Part shown: piece after piece, positions 13,501 to 24,502 of the stretch
Position numbering within the stretch: position 1 is the stretch's first letter
How the letters are laid out: each line of letters opens with the position of its first letter
Source of the DNA: Cyanodermella asteris
Lineage: Eukaryota > Ascomycota > Lecanoromycetes > Ostropales > Stictidaceae
NCBI GenBank assembly: GCA_900618795.1
Contig: UYJD01000010.1
Span: forward strand, 834,980 to 898,979
Direction: 5' to 3'
DNA: 64,000 nucleotides
Notes under the pieces: generated by a model
Seen by the model: only the letters and a program-made list of their open reading frames with translations
Told to the model about the DNA's origin: nothing
Databases searched by the model: none
Program-made: the position numbers and the translations under genes

Positions 13501-16500
13501 CTTGCGGTTCGGTTCAAACCATCCTGCGACCTGAAGGAGAAAACAGGCTGAGCGACGTTGTAATGTTGTCTTTACTCTTTTGCGGCGATGCAGCTGGTCC
13601 AACTCCTTCAATGACTGACGCGCAGTTACGGTGCGTTCTTGGCTTTGCTGTCATCTGGCCATTTCCGAAACTTTCATGGCTTTTTTCTCGCCCTTATTTG
13701 CGAGGGAATGGTTGTCATTGAGTTGCCGTTCGCTTCCGGGGACTACTGGCTTGCTCGAAGACCTCCACGCCCGTTGAGCATCAACGTGCTGATCATAAGT
13801 CTTCTCTTCGCTAACATACCTCATTGAAATCCACGGCGCTCGGCTGTGTCACACGAAGATGTTACTTAGCCAAACAGTCGAAGCCACGCTTCAAAATCCA
13901 GTCGATGATGGGACGGCGCGGTCCTTGTGGTGTTTTGCTGGTCATGATTGTCAACTTGAAGCGTGCAGCGTCAATTGGAACAGGCCAAGCCGCGTGATGA
14001 AGTGTCAACGGCGTCGCGGAAATCTGTCCAAGTAGCGCTGACAAACACTCTCGCCGGTGGTTCTGCTTCTGGCCTTTTGATGGGTCGAAAATGTGGAAGG
14101 GCGCAGATCCACGTCGAAAACGGGGTGCTTTTGGCAGCACTTGAACGTACGGCGGTTTTGGCTTTCTTTTGTTTCACACTGGATGAAGAAGCCTGGATCG
14201 CTTACAACGTCCTGCTGTTGGAAGACTTTTGGCATGTCGCTAATACGGCGTGGGTGTCCTGATCCGCCATACCGTACAGAGTGCTGGAACTGTGCATACG
14301 TTGAATTCTCGCTGTCGACTACACGAAATTTGGTTCACGGTTGCGAGAGTATAGTAACCCAAGTACCCGATACGGCGTCGTTGTTGCTCTTGCCTGGTGA
14401 TGAAACTTTTGCAGAATCTTTCGCCACGAGACGAATGACGCTACGTTCTTGCGTTGGCTGTGCCTCGGGAAATACGGGCCTTTGCTATATCCACGGCTCT
14501 TCGGTGGCTCCGAGTCTGCGAGGAATCCGTGGTAAAAATCGCATACTTTGCACGCGTGGTGGCTCTCGTGGAAGTACTTTAATGTCCACTCAATACACCT
14601 GGGAGAGTTGAACTCGAGCAGAAGATTCCCGGTAGTCCGGTCGGTGGTCTCCGTTGGCGATACACCACGGCTGTCGTCCGTGTGTCCCGATCAAGTCAAA
14701 GGCCGTCATGAGGCTTAAGGAATGGTTAAACACCAACATGGTGTTGTTAGAAGAAGGCAGCTTGCCTACAGAGAGCGCCGGATGACTAGACCAAGGACAG
14801 CGGTCTTCATTTGAACATTTACACCAGCTAATTTTACGTCTGTCTTCAAGTGCTTGCGTTGCTACGGCTTCCCGCTAAATCTTGGCCACGAGATTTGGGG
14901 TCCTTCCACTGCGGCCCCTACGAGTCTTTCCCTTAGAGAGTGGGTTGTAACACCACCTTCACGACACGTGGGAGCGCTTTGCCGTGCGCTAATTGCTTTC
15001 AGGATCTCTTCGACGGTCCCTGACGCTTGATAGCAGCAGAAACCCAATCAAAGAGACCAACTGGCAGGCGATATCGCTGAAGACGGGCTCTTTTGGAACA
15101 CACGCGCCGTCCTCTGTTGTCTTTGGCTTCTTCGAGCATCCCTTGCGGTCTGATTCATACGACGCAATTTATCCGTACACGGTGTGCCGTGATATGCGTC
15201 AGACATGGCTGCTAGCGGATTTGACGGCCAGCTCATTCCGGACTCTGATCGATGTGGCAAATGAGGCTACTGTCCATTGCCGTCTGGTCTCAAATCCGCT
15301 AGGAGCCATATAGGGTCCCCGTGTCTTTGGCAGGGATGAGTGAAGAGCAGGGAAACGGTGCGGTCGAGTGAGTCTTGGGAAGAGACTACGCCGGTGTTCT
15401 GTTGTCTTCGGCTCCATCTAACATGCCGTGCGGCCTGGTCTTTGTGTCGGAGCCCAGATTCCACGATGAGCCTCCTGAGACCGAGCGGACGGTTTCTGGA
15501 CATAGATACGTGGTCTTAAACGATGCTTCCGCCGTTGATGGCTGCAACCGCAGATCACGCGGGACTCGACGCCATGATCGATTAAGCAGTGGCGCTGGTG
15601 CTCCTTCCGCGCAAAACACAGGAGGTTTCGTACACGGCGGGTGTCCAGAAAGCACAATACATTGCGAAACACGGTGGCTGCGGAGCAGAGGTGCTGCATC
15701 GTCAGATCCTCGTCGCCGTGTCACATACGACAAGTGTCACGGGGCTGAGCTGAATGATAATAAGAAACACCCAACGCCTTTTCCTGTCGTTGGTGTTTAA
15801 ACAGCAGCAAAACAACGCCGTCGTTGCGCGAAGTCGCCCGAGAATGCCAGAGACGGGGGCGCGCGCTACCTTCGGCATCAAGATTTATATAAGCGAGTCG
15901 TGGTGGCAGTTCGGTGTAGCGAATGCAGAATTTCGGGCTGACTACTGGAATGGATGTCGGAATTACGGTCTCTGGCCGGTTTGCGAAATATGTATGAAAG
16001 ATGACGGTCTCCTGGCCGCTCCGTGGTGCATACAATGATAGTTCAAAGGTGTTCTAAACTTGCCGATAGAGAAACGAATGTTGGACTGGGATTCGGTACC
16101 GTAACTATCCCAGCATCCGACTTACAAGTGATACGCTGTTGCCACAGAGCAGGACGAAGCTGGATGTCAACGATGCTGTTTTGCAGAGGTGACTTCCGGA
16201 TACGGTTGCGCTCGCTGACTTTATCATCCTGAATTACTCAAGACTGTGCAAGACCGGTTCTCGTCTCATCAATGGCAAGCGTCACCTCTTTAATGGCCGC
16301 CGACGCGTATACGGTCTCTGAGTGTTTGTTTCGCTCACCATGAACACGAAACGGCCGGATTAGACGCAGTTCAAATCGAGCCCAGCGTCGATCACACGTC
16401 GGGCCACGGTTCATCCATCGAATTGAACGTGCCTCGACTCAGCGGTCGAACTACTGAAACGGGGTCGGCGCTTGTTTTGCCAATTCACCGGCAATACCAA

Positions 16501-17408
16501 GGACGTTCGGCTGGGAGCTGGCCTTGCATGCAGAAGCAGCGCTGCGCGGTAGTGATTCCGGTCTGACTACAGTGTCTCAAAGAATGGTTAACGAGCAAAG
16601 CGAACGGCACAGCAACTTGACGGCTGGAGTCCCTCCTCGTGAGCGATAGCTGACGTTTTGGGTTTAAGAAAAATGCGGCCGAACTTTACACGAGCCTCGT
16701 GGCGTGTGTGGTGTCCATATTGAATGCGATGAAAATCAGTTGCGAAATAAATCACGATTGCGATTTTCCCATCAGTAGGCTCGAAGTGGCATTGGTTGAA
16801 AGTCACCAACAGACTGGCTCGCGCGGCCTTTGCAACGGATGCATGGGGGCGCAAGCGTGAGATTCTGGGTTATCTACTGAATAATGATGACGATGATCGC
16901 GACGGGGGTGGCGTCCTTCTCCACCGAGAGACGTCGCGTCCGACGTTCCTGCAGATCCAGAGTCCGAAGGAATTTCTCAATGTGTGTAAAACGTCTAGCA
17001 TTGCTTCACACGGTGTTGCTCTCTATTGCCAATACTCAAGCGATCACGCTGGCGCAAGTCCGCCGTGAACCCAGCCTTGCCTTGGCGGAAAGTCGATATG
17101 CACCGACAATTATATCAAGAGAGCAGCGAGTTTTGTACTTGTTTACTGTAAGAGTCAGGCATTCGATTGTGACGTTTCGTCAAATCTTTCCCATGACAGG
17201 GACGAAAACAATTCGTCTGCTTGCTAAATGTCGGAAGCACGGATATATCAAGGCGGGCAGGCGACCAGCCCAGACGCAAGGTCGGATGCGAAACCGTATT
17301 TTTGAGAGGCTAGAAGTGGAGTCAGAAGACGGCCGGCGGAGTCGTCCTACTCTGTGACCGCGTTCGCAATGAAGACATCACTGATCAGTGGCAAACAATG
17401 TGCCAAGG
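10572..17408. other. Gene-poor block, no recognisable gene
   Basis: About 6.8 kb in which I recognise no domain, RNA gene or element end. ORFs are short (at most about 172 codons), overlap in several frames and read as random protein. The sequence is CpG-containing, with many CGTCG and TACGG words, and does not have the AT-rich look of RIP-mutated DNA. A GTC microsatellite lies at 12003-12023. The first few hundred bases after 10571 are the likely pol5 3' UTR. This may be old, decayed genic or repeat sequence, or non-coding RNA territory; the sequence alone does not decide. Confidence 0.5.
12003..12023. repeat. GTC/CGT trinucleotide microsatellite
   Basis: About seven tandem CGT units in a region with no supported gene. 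Confidence 0.9.
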
Positions 17409-18056
17409 TCAACGCTTCGCAATGTCGCCGCGCGTCGCACCAGCCGGCCAAGCCACCCTGAGGTCCAGATAGCTGTCCCGATAAGCCAGCACGTTAGCGA
17501 CCCTGAACAAGTGTCCTGGGTGAACGGCCGGGTTCTGAGCAAGTTGTACGAGCTGAATTCGTGAGACAGAGCTGGACAATTTTACTGAGGTTTGTAGATA
17601 TTTGAGACGGGTACGACATTCGATGCTTTGAAACATCATGCCGAACAAGTTCCGTGTCATGAAATGCTGGGATGTGGCTGACAAAGCGCCAGCGACTCTG
17701 GTTCGGGAAGATGGATCGACGAACGGTCGAGATCCTTGAGAGTGAAACTGCATGCGTTTCTGCACCCCAGCAGCTGTCATGCGCATGAGGTCGGTGCTTA
17801 GCCTTTGAAACATGCAGAGAATTGTCCGGACTGCGGGCAGAGGAGAGTCAAGCAACACTGAGTGAATGCGGACTGTGGCAAACAGCAAAAGACTGCGCGA
17901 TGATACAAGAACACTTTCCAAATAGATAGATTCCATCATCGAGACACGTTTGAACTTTGTAGGATCGCAATATACTTTCCGCCATCGATTTTGGGTGGCG
18001 CAGCGGAGCCTCACGTCTTCACAGCCATCTTTGCAACAACAATCACTGGCCCTCAT
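17409..18056 (-). CDS. Hypothetical protein, possible C-terminal exon
   Basis: A 215-codon open frame on the minus strand, the longest in the gene-poor block. I do not recognise the family with certainty. Its composition looks protein-like, with a helical C-terminal part (RIQLVQLAQNPAVHPGHLFR) and alternating hydrophobic and charged residues. The frame stays open upstream of the Met to about 18113, so the true start could lie in an upstream exon or the gene could be truncated. It runs divergently from the aspartic protease gene. It could be a decayed regulator or a chance ORF. Confidence 0.3.
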   Translation of the reverse strand: MRASDCCCKDGCEDVRLRCATQNRWRKVYCDPTKFKRVSMMESIYLESVLVSSRSLLLFATVRIHSVLLDSPLPAVRTILCMFQRLSTDLMRMTAAGVQKRMQFHSQGSRPFVDPSSRTRVAGALSATSQHFMTRNLFGMMFQSIECRTRLKYLQTSVKLSSSVSRIQLVQLAQNPAVHPGHLFRVANVLAYRDSYLDLRVAWPAGATRGDIAKR

Positions 18057-18452
18057 GCCACGTTTCCAAATCCGCTGTATGGATTTACGAGCAGGCTCCA
18101 GCAGGCGGTCGTCAATGCCTCAGCGAGACAAATAGTGTCGGCGCACAATGGCTAGATGAGTGGCAGGCGTTCCGGCTCCATAAGGCGCAGGCGGAGCTGG
18201 GATCCCGTGCCAGCCTTTGTATTCGTCATCTGAGTGACGACTCCTGCAGCATAACTCGCCTCCACTCTCTCACCTATACCTTCACACTCCCTCGTTCTCG
18301 TCTTTCTTTAGTCCCTAAGATCCTTCCATTCTCATAGCTTTGCCCCTGTCGCTCCCAACCTTGTCACACCGAAACACGCTCACGTCTAGGTTCTCCCCCG
18401 AACTCCTCGGTCACTTGGCACATCGCCACAAACTTCCACAAACTCCCTTATC

Positions 18453-19916
18453 ATGAAGGGCTCATCGTTATCTGTGGCACTCGCCACTGTATTCGCTACC
18501 AGTGCGTCTGCATTACACTACGAAAAGCGCGACAATCCGAGAGCAATCCACATGCCGATCGTCCGCCAGCTGCCATCACCAGAGAAGCGGGAAGAGATGC
18601 GGCAGAGGCGGTGGAATCGTATGGGCAAGAGAGCCAACACAGTATCGCAAGTACTCGACAACTTCGAAGGCGGGTCACTATACTTTGCGAACGTCACATT
18701 AGGGACGCCGGCACAGAACTTCAGATTCCACGTCGACACAGGGTCTAGTGATCTCTGGGCCAATAGCGCCACTTCTAAATTTTGCCAGCAGAGCGCGCAG
18801 ACATTAGAAAGTGAAGGCTACGAATCATGCGACGTGTCGGGTACATATAGTGCGAACTCGTCCAGCACGTATAGTTACGTCAACAGCAGGTTCTACATTA
18901 GCTATGCCGACACGACGGGCGCTATTGGGGACTATGCGAAGGATACGTTAAGATTCGGGCAGACAGCGGTCACTGGGCAGCAGTTTGGAATTGGATACCA
19001 GTCGAACTCATCGGAAGGTGTTATGGGAATTGGATATCCGAACCTTGAAGTGGCGGTGCAGTACAACCGTCAACAACCGTACGCGAATATTCCTCAGAAC
19101 ATGGCAAACTTGGGTCTCATCAACACTCCATCATATTCATTATGGCTGGACGACTTGGACAGCGCGACCGGCAACATTCTTTTCGGTGGTGTCGACACGT
19201 CCAAGTTCACAGGCTCGCTCACGACCGTCCCAATCCTGAGAGAGGCTAGCCAGTACCTCGAGATGATTGTCGGAGTATCCGGCATCAGCATCAGTAACAA
19301 CGGCCAGAACTCGACCGTTGAGATGAACCAAATTCCCGTTCTCCTGGACTCTGGCAGCACACTTGCCTACTTACCCGAATCCGTCGCACAATCCATTTAC
19401 TCCGCTGTCGGGGCAACATACAGCTCACGCCTTGGCTACGCCACCTGCCCCTGCAGTCTCGCCGATAACAAGAACCTCTTCATCGACTTCAACTTCTCCG
19501 GCCAAATCATCCGCGTCGACATGAGCGAAATGGTCCTGCAAGAATCAGCACGAACCTGCATCTTCGGAATAATCCCACAAGATGACTCCGGAACATATAC
19601 ACTTGGCGACACCTTCATCCGAAACGCATACATCGTTTACGATCTGGACGCGAACACCATCTCGCTGGCGCAGACAAAGTTTAACGCCGACTCCGACTCG
19701 AACATTCACGAGATTCAGAGGAGTGCATCGGGCGGCGTGCCGAGCGCGACTGTTGCGCAGAACCCAGCCACACCCGCTGTTGGTGGTGCTGCTAGTGCGT
19801 ACAACGGCTTCCGTGGCGCGAGCTCGACGAACGTCGCTGGTATGCCTACGCCGCCACCGGTGGCTGCGTGGGGCGCTGCGGCAGTCGGTGCCGGTATGAT
19901 GATGGCAGCCATGTGA
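18453..19916 (+). CDS. Secreted GPI-type aspartic endopeptidase (yapsin/candidapepsin-like, family A1)
   Basis: Single-exon gene of 487 aa. An N-terminal signal peptide (about residues 1-20) is followed by a propeptide with several Lys-Arg processing sites, the last at MGKR60. The mature pepsin-fold enzyme follows, with both catalytic loops: DTGSSDLWA (Asp95) and LLDSGSTLAYLP (Asp299). Paired Cys residues and the order YADTTGAIGDYAKD for the flap region fit the fungal A1 group. The C-terminus is Pro/Ala-rich and ends in a hydrophobic tail (AAWGAAAVGAGMMMAAM), which suggests GPI attachment at the plasma membrane or wall. The likely role is shedding or processing of surface proteins or secreted nutrient proteolysis. 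The pyrimidine-rich leader at 18250-18450 is typical of a fungal promoter and 5' UTR. Confidence 0.9.
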   Translation: MKGSSLSVALATVFATSASALHYEKRDNPRAIHMPIVRQLPSPEKREEMRQRRWNRMGKRANTVSQVLDNFEGGSLYFANVTLGTPAQNFRFHVDTGSSDLWANSATSKFCQQSAQTLESEGYESCDVSGTYSANSSSTYSYVNSRFYISYADTTGAIGDYAKDTLRFGQTAVTGQQFGIGYQSNSSEGVMGIGYPNLEVAVQYNRQQPYANIPQNMANLGLINTPSYSLWLDDLDSATGNILFGGVDTSKFTGSLTTVPILREASQYLEMIVGVSGISISNNGQNSTVEMNQIPVLLDSGSTLAYLPESVAQSIYSAVGATYSSRLGYATCPCSLADNKNLFIDFNFSGQIIRVDMSEMVLQESARTCIFGIIPQDDSGTYTLGDTFIRNAYIVYDLDANTISLAQTKFNADSDSNIHEIQRSASGGVPSATVAQNPATPAVGGAASAYNGFRGASSTNVAGMPTPPPVAAWGAAAVGAGMMMAAM

Positions 19917-20166
19917 GGAAGATATGGTCAGACGAGATATCCCTCTCTTTGGTGGTTTTGTATTGAGCATTGGCATAGCGGGCGTTCTTTTGCATCTGCA
20001 CCTACCACGGGTGGCAGCTGGGTATTTTCTTTGCGTTGTCCCGCACAGGATAATGTGGGCTGAACGTATGGTTGAAAAGAATGACTAGATGTATGTAGAA
20101 ATGACACGATCATATGACTCCCGATACAGTTGCTCTAACTCACTTCTTGATTTGCAAAAGTACGTC

Positions 20167-20801
20167 TCAGGAGTGGTTGATCGAGTTTGGACAACTCTCG
20201 TTCTTAGTAAATGAAACGGACAAGTAATAATCTAAACGACCTTGATCGACACCATCGTGGCCCTTGATTGGACCGTTGGTATCTGATGGACACGACATCG
20301 TCAAATGCGAAGTAATATTGAGGTCTTGATGGCTCGCATAGTCGATGTAAAACGAATTCTGCAGAGTGAGCCTCTCGAGTTTGTTGAAATCCACGGTCCC
20401 TGTGTTCTCGACGGTGTATATTTGGGAGACTGGCCAGCCGGCTGTGAGATACGAGACCACCGCTTGCTGCAGGATTGGCCAATTTCGAGTGAATCCGATG
20501 AGAAGGGGAGCAGGTTCATCTCGGAGTTCATCCCAAGTCTTTGATGTGTTGTAAGAAGGAATAGTCGGCAAATTTGCAGCACTTGATGCATTGAGCGCCC
20601 TGGGAGGGTTCTCCGTCACCAGTGGTTTTGCGATGGTGTCGGTCGATAGATTGGCTCTGGCGAAAAATGAGCTGCAGCCACAGGCGGTACACACTCACCG
20701 AGGAGCGACAGATCTGCACGAAGGATAGAGAGTGCTGCAATGAAAGCGATTACTGCCAGGAGACTGAGGGCTCGCCTGAGTGTGAACGCGGACAACAGCA
20801 T
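20167..20801 (-). pseudogene. Truncated fungal glycosyltransferase-like type II membrane protein
   Basis: The minus strand starts with a signal-anchor (MLLSAFTLRRALSLLAVIAF) and continues in another frame with a stalk and the conserved block PLLIGFTRNWPILQQAVVSY, TAGWPVSQIYTVENTGT and LERLTLQNSFYIDYA. From memory this resembles the start of an uncharacterised fungal glycosyltransferase-like family of roughly 400-500 aa. Here the similarity stops after about 150 residues and a stop follows at 20167. Joining the anchor to the stalk needs a weak GTCGCT donor (a 53-nt intron ending CGCCAG); the better GTGAGT donor leaves the frame wrong. The catalytic part is therefore missing and the locus is probably a dying gene. 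Transcription and splicing are unknown. Confidence 0.5.
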
Positions 20802-22330
20802 TGAAACACTGAAAATACTCGCGCCAGAATACGCAGGAAATGACTTGCTGTGCGAAACGTCAATTGTACTGGCATTTGTTCAGCATTGCTGGTGACGCGG
20901 TGCAAATGCAAGCTCCAGGGTCGTCAAAACAGTGGCGTACACACGGAGGCGAACGCCTCTTGCCTCGTCAAAGACTTACCGACCCCTGATCATTCCTGGC
21001 AGGTATGCTAGCATCAACACCCTGCAGCTACTTATCGTAGTGTCTTTCGAGGCTTATCTGCAAGTAGAGGTGGAAGTCGATGTTCCAGGGCCCGCAAACA
21101 GACTTTGGCTTGTCTGCCTTGGGCTTGAAAATGCCGTTCGACTTGATGCATGCGCGTATGGGCAATCTGAGGCATTCGCGTAAAGTCTGGGGAAGAGCCT
21201 GTTCAAATTGGCACAGATGTCTTCTACTCTTTGACCGGAGCCAACTGAAAGAGTATCAGATGGGTCTGGGGTTCTGCCACGTGAGGTGCTAGACGTCGAC
21301 AATGCTGACTTCGCTCCTGACGGAGACGCGACTGGGGCGATCCGCCTTATTTTGCGTCTCATCGACAATGTGTGTAACTTGAAATGGGCCTCATAAGTAC
21401 TGTCATGACACCCTATCGCCGGCATCTGTTGGCTTCTATAGCACGAAGATCAGGGAACGGGTCCGCCTGGCAAGGGTTCGTGTCAACAACATCTGGCCAA
21501 TTCATTTGCCACCGTAACGAGCTTCACCTGAGCACCGTGTTGCTCGACAATGAAAGCGGCTCAGCGAGAGCGAGTGCGGATGAACAATCTAATGTTCAGC
21601 GCTTTACCGTTGGAAGACACCAGTGGTTTATCGCGGCCGTGCTGTCCTAATTCCATTGACCACTCATGAAAGACCGGGTGGATGATTTCTGGTCCAAGGT
21701 CCTGTATAATGCATGTTGACAACAATTTCGAAGCTTGATCATGCTTTGATGATCCTTTGCATGTTCGAAGTGATCAGGACGACAGCATCATCAGCGCGAC
21801 GTTTGAAGTCGAATCTTATTCATGGCTGAGGCCTGGTCGCAATGCGTCTGGCATGCTCCAAGAGAGGTACTGACAACAACTCAATTCCCACTTCGTCCTT
21901 GTGAATACCCTCAGTCCAGTACGCATGTCGATGCCACCCTCGTGCAGACGAAAAGGGTTCGATGCGCATTAATGATCGGCAGGGAGTTGTCGACACTCTG
22001 ACGAATCAGCGTCGGTCGCTGCAACCATGCGCCGGCAGTTTCGCGCCCACAGAGCGAACAGCCATCCCAACCTTCAAGACTACTCCAAGCTCTCCACTAT
22101 CGTTAAACCATATCACTATAGTACATCTCTGCAGCGTTAATTGACTTTCGCAGCGCAATTCAAAGTCTTGTCTATGCCCTGGTCGTTCTCCTTGTCGCGT
22201 TCATGTTCCTGAGTGTTATCGCATCTCGGCAGGCCACGCGTCTAGAACGTCAGCCCAAATCAATGCGACCTTGAATTTCGCCACCAGAGCATTATCCATC
22301 TTTTTTGCATCTACTGGAGTTGTGACAGTC
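20802..22330. other. Intergenic region upstream of the LCCL gene
   Basis: About 1.5 kb with only short overlapping ORFs and no recognisable domain. The last few hundred bases are the likely promoter and leader of the LCCL-domain gene. Confidence 0.5.
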
Positions 22331-24308
22331 ATGGAGAAGGGCGGGCCTGATGTTAAGGTCTCTGATCACGATCCTGAGCGTGGTCAGTCGGCGTCTGTGA
22401 CCAGGACCGACACCACACAGTCGATGAGTCTCGAACAACTACCGGCCCCGGACCACATAGTTCCACCAACCTCTCATCAGACATATCCGCCAAGATGGCG
22501 CCACCGATTCACGAAATTCGTCCCAGGACCGATTCACAGAGTCTCCAATGCCGCTCTCACCTGGTTACAAGGCCCATCCCCAACTCGAACCTGGAAGATC
22601 CGACCGTTCCTCCCAAAAATCCAAACCGCACCCCTCAAACTCGTCGACCGCATCGCGCCCAAACAAATGCAAAAGTTCTGGCTTCTCATGGCCTTCTACT
22701 TCATCTGGTTCCTAATCTTCATCACCGTGCTCGACAAATCCGCCTTTTCCGCAGACATCGCAGGGTACGGAACCCCTACCCGCGTCTCCTGCGCAGCCTC
22801 CCTCTGGCAAGACAAGAACGACTGCGGTCTGAACGGCAACGACTGCCGTCCCTTTTCCAACACGAGCATGGCGTTCCGGTGCCCGGCCCACTGCATCTCA
22901 ACCGAGCAGCTAAACCCACACGCAGTCGGGGCTCAGAATGTGATTTACCAGCCGCTCGTCGTCGGCGGGCCGAACGCCTCGAGTTCATCTGACAGCATCT
23001 CCTCCGCTGTCTACCGCGGCGATAGCTTCGTCTGCGGCGCCGCTATCCATGCTGGGTACATCGACGATGCAAAAGGCGGCTGCGGCGTCCTGGAACTCAT
23101 CGGCACGCGATCGAACTTCCCCGCCGTGACCGCAAACGGCATCTCGAGCGTGGGCTTCAACAGCAACTTCCCACTGTCGTTCCGGTTCCGCGCGGGCAGT
23201 ACCGCCGAATGCGTTGATCAGCGCTGGCCACTCCTCGGCGTATCAGTAACGCTCACGGCGCTCCTCGGGCTCTTCACCTCATCCCCAAAAGTGTTCTTCT
23301 GGTCCAGTTTCTGTATCCTGTTCTGGCATTGTGCGCTCGTGGCGGATACGCCGACGGCGTCGGATTACTATACTCTAGTCTCGACGGCGGTGGGGAGTTT
23401 CCTGCCCGCTGCGTTCTGCGCGGCGATCATCTACCAGTACTGTGTACGCAGAACGCTATTCGGGTTGCGGGCGCAAGTCGAGAAGACGGTCCTCTGGCTC
23501 GGACCCGCGTGGGTGGGCGTCATGAACGACTACACGTTCGACAAGATCCCGATCCAGCGGTTGACGGGCCACGATCTGGAACAACAGCCCGGCGCCATCC
23601 CGGCGCTGATCGTCATCGTCATCGTCCTGCTCGTCATCGTCCTGGGCCAGTTCTGGGTCTTGCGGCGCGAGGGTCGACTGCTCCGATACATTGCATTGTA
23701 CGTCTTCATGGGCGTGTGTCTGGGTCTGTTGGCGGCGATTCCGAACATGAATCTGAGGATTCATCATTACATTCTGGCGCTGTTGTTGCTGCCGGGGACG
23801 GCGGTGCAGACGAGGCCGAGTCTGGTTTATCAGGGGCTGCTGGTGGGCTTGTTCGTCAACGGGATTGCGCGTTGGGGGTTCGATTCCGTTATCCAGACCG
23901 GTGCGGAGTTGTTGGGCGATGGGCAACTGGGTTCTGGATTGCCGATGATTAACACGCCGATCATCTATGAAAAGAACATCACTTTTGGCTGGAATACAAT
24001 GTTTCCGCAAGGATCTGATGGTATTTCGGTAAGTTTCAAATACAATCTCAAAGCAGTGGCTGGTTTGTGGTCATCGTAACTGACAAGTTCTCTTTCTGCA
24101 GATCCTGGTCAATGACGTTGAACGTTTCCGTGGCTACGTCTACGACGACTTGAATAATTTCACCTGGACGCGATCCGCCCCGGCTGGCGATCCGGAGTAC
24201 TTCAGGTTCGCATACATGAGCGGAAGCTCGACTTTGGATTACACGAAAGCGGGCATCTGGAGCGCGAATGGTTCCTGGACACAAATGCAGTCTGGAGCGA
24301 GTAAATAA
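22331..24308 (+). CDS. LCCL-domain polytopic membrane protein
   Basis: Two exons, 22331-24028 and 24102-24308, separated by a 73-nt GTAAG...TGCAG intron in phase 0, encode 634 aa. The N-terminal cytosolic part is Pro/Thr-rich. A first membrane span (FWLLMAFYFIWFLIFITVL) is followed by a Cys-rich luminal or extracellular LCCL module with YRGDSFVCGAAIHAG and GGCGVLELIGTRSNFPA. Roughly eight more hydrophobic segments follow, then a short soluble tail. This architecture is known in fungi but its function is not established. I chose the ATG at 22331 because the open frame upstream has no earlier ATG. The gene is convergent with the mitochondrial-protein gene, with 194 bp between stops. Confidence 0.88.
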
Positions 24309-24502
24309 GAAAGAGATTGTGGAATAGCTTCCGATGCCACGATGTATATAGATGATGGTAATGCCGATGTGGAACGAACATCGAAGACATACAGCTTCAC
24401 CGTGAGAGATCCCGACTCCACCCAAAAAGTTCATGTAGATGTAAAAATTGTATTGTACACAAGATATACAAGCACAGAGGCCAACGAGGCGAGCCCCCTC
24501 AA

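Noticed and set aside
14093-14611. 172-codon plus-strand ORF in the gene-poor block
   Set aside because: Random-looking composition (many Cys, Trp and Arg), no domain, and no splice partners.
10572-18452. Transposon or LTR element in the gene-poor block
   Set aside because: No long terminal or inverted repeats, no transposase or reverse-transcriptase motifs, and no target duplications could be seen by eye.
22271-22330. Earlier start for the LCCL gene
   Set aside because: The frame is open but contains no ATG before 22331.
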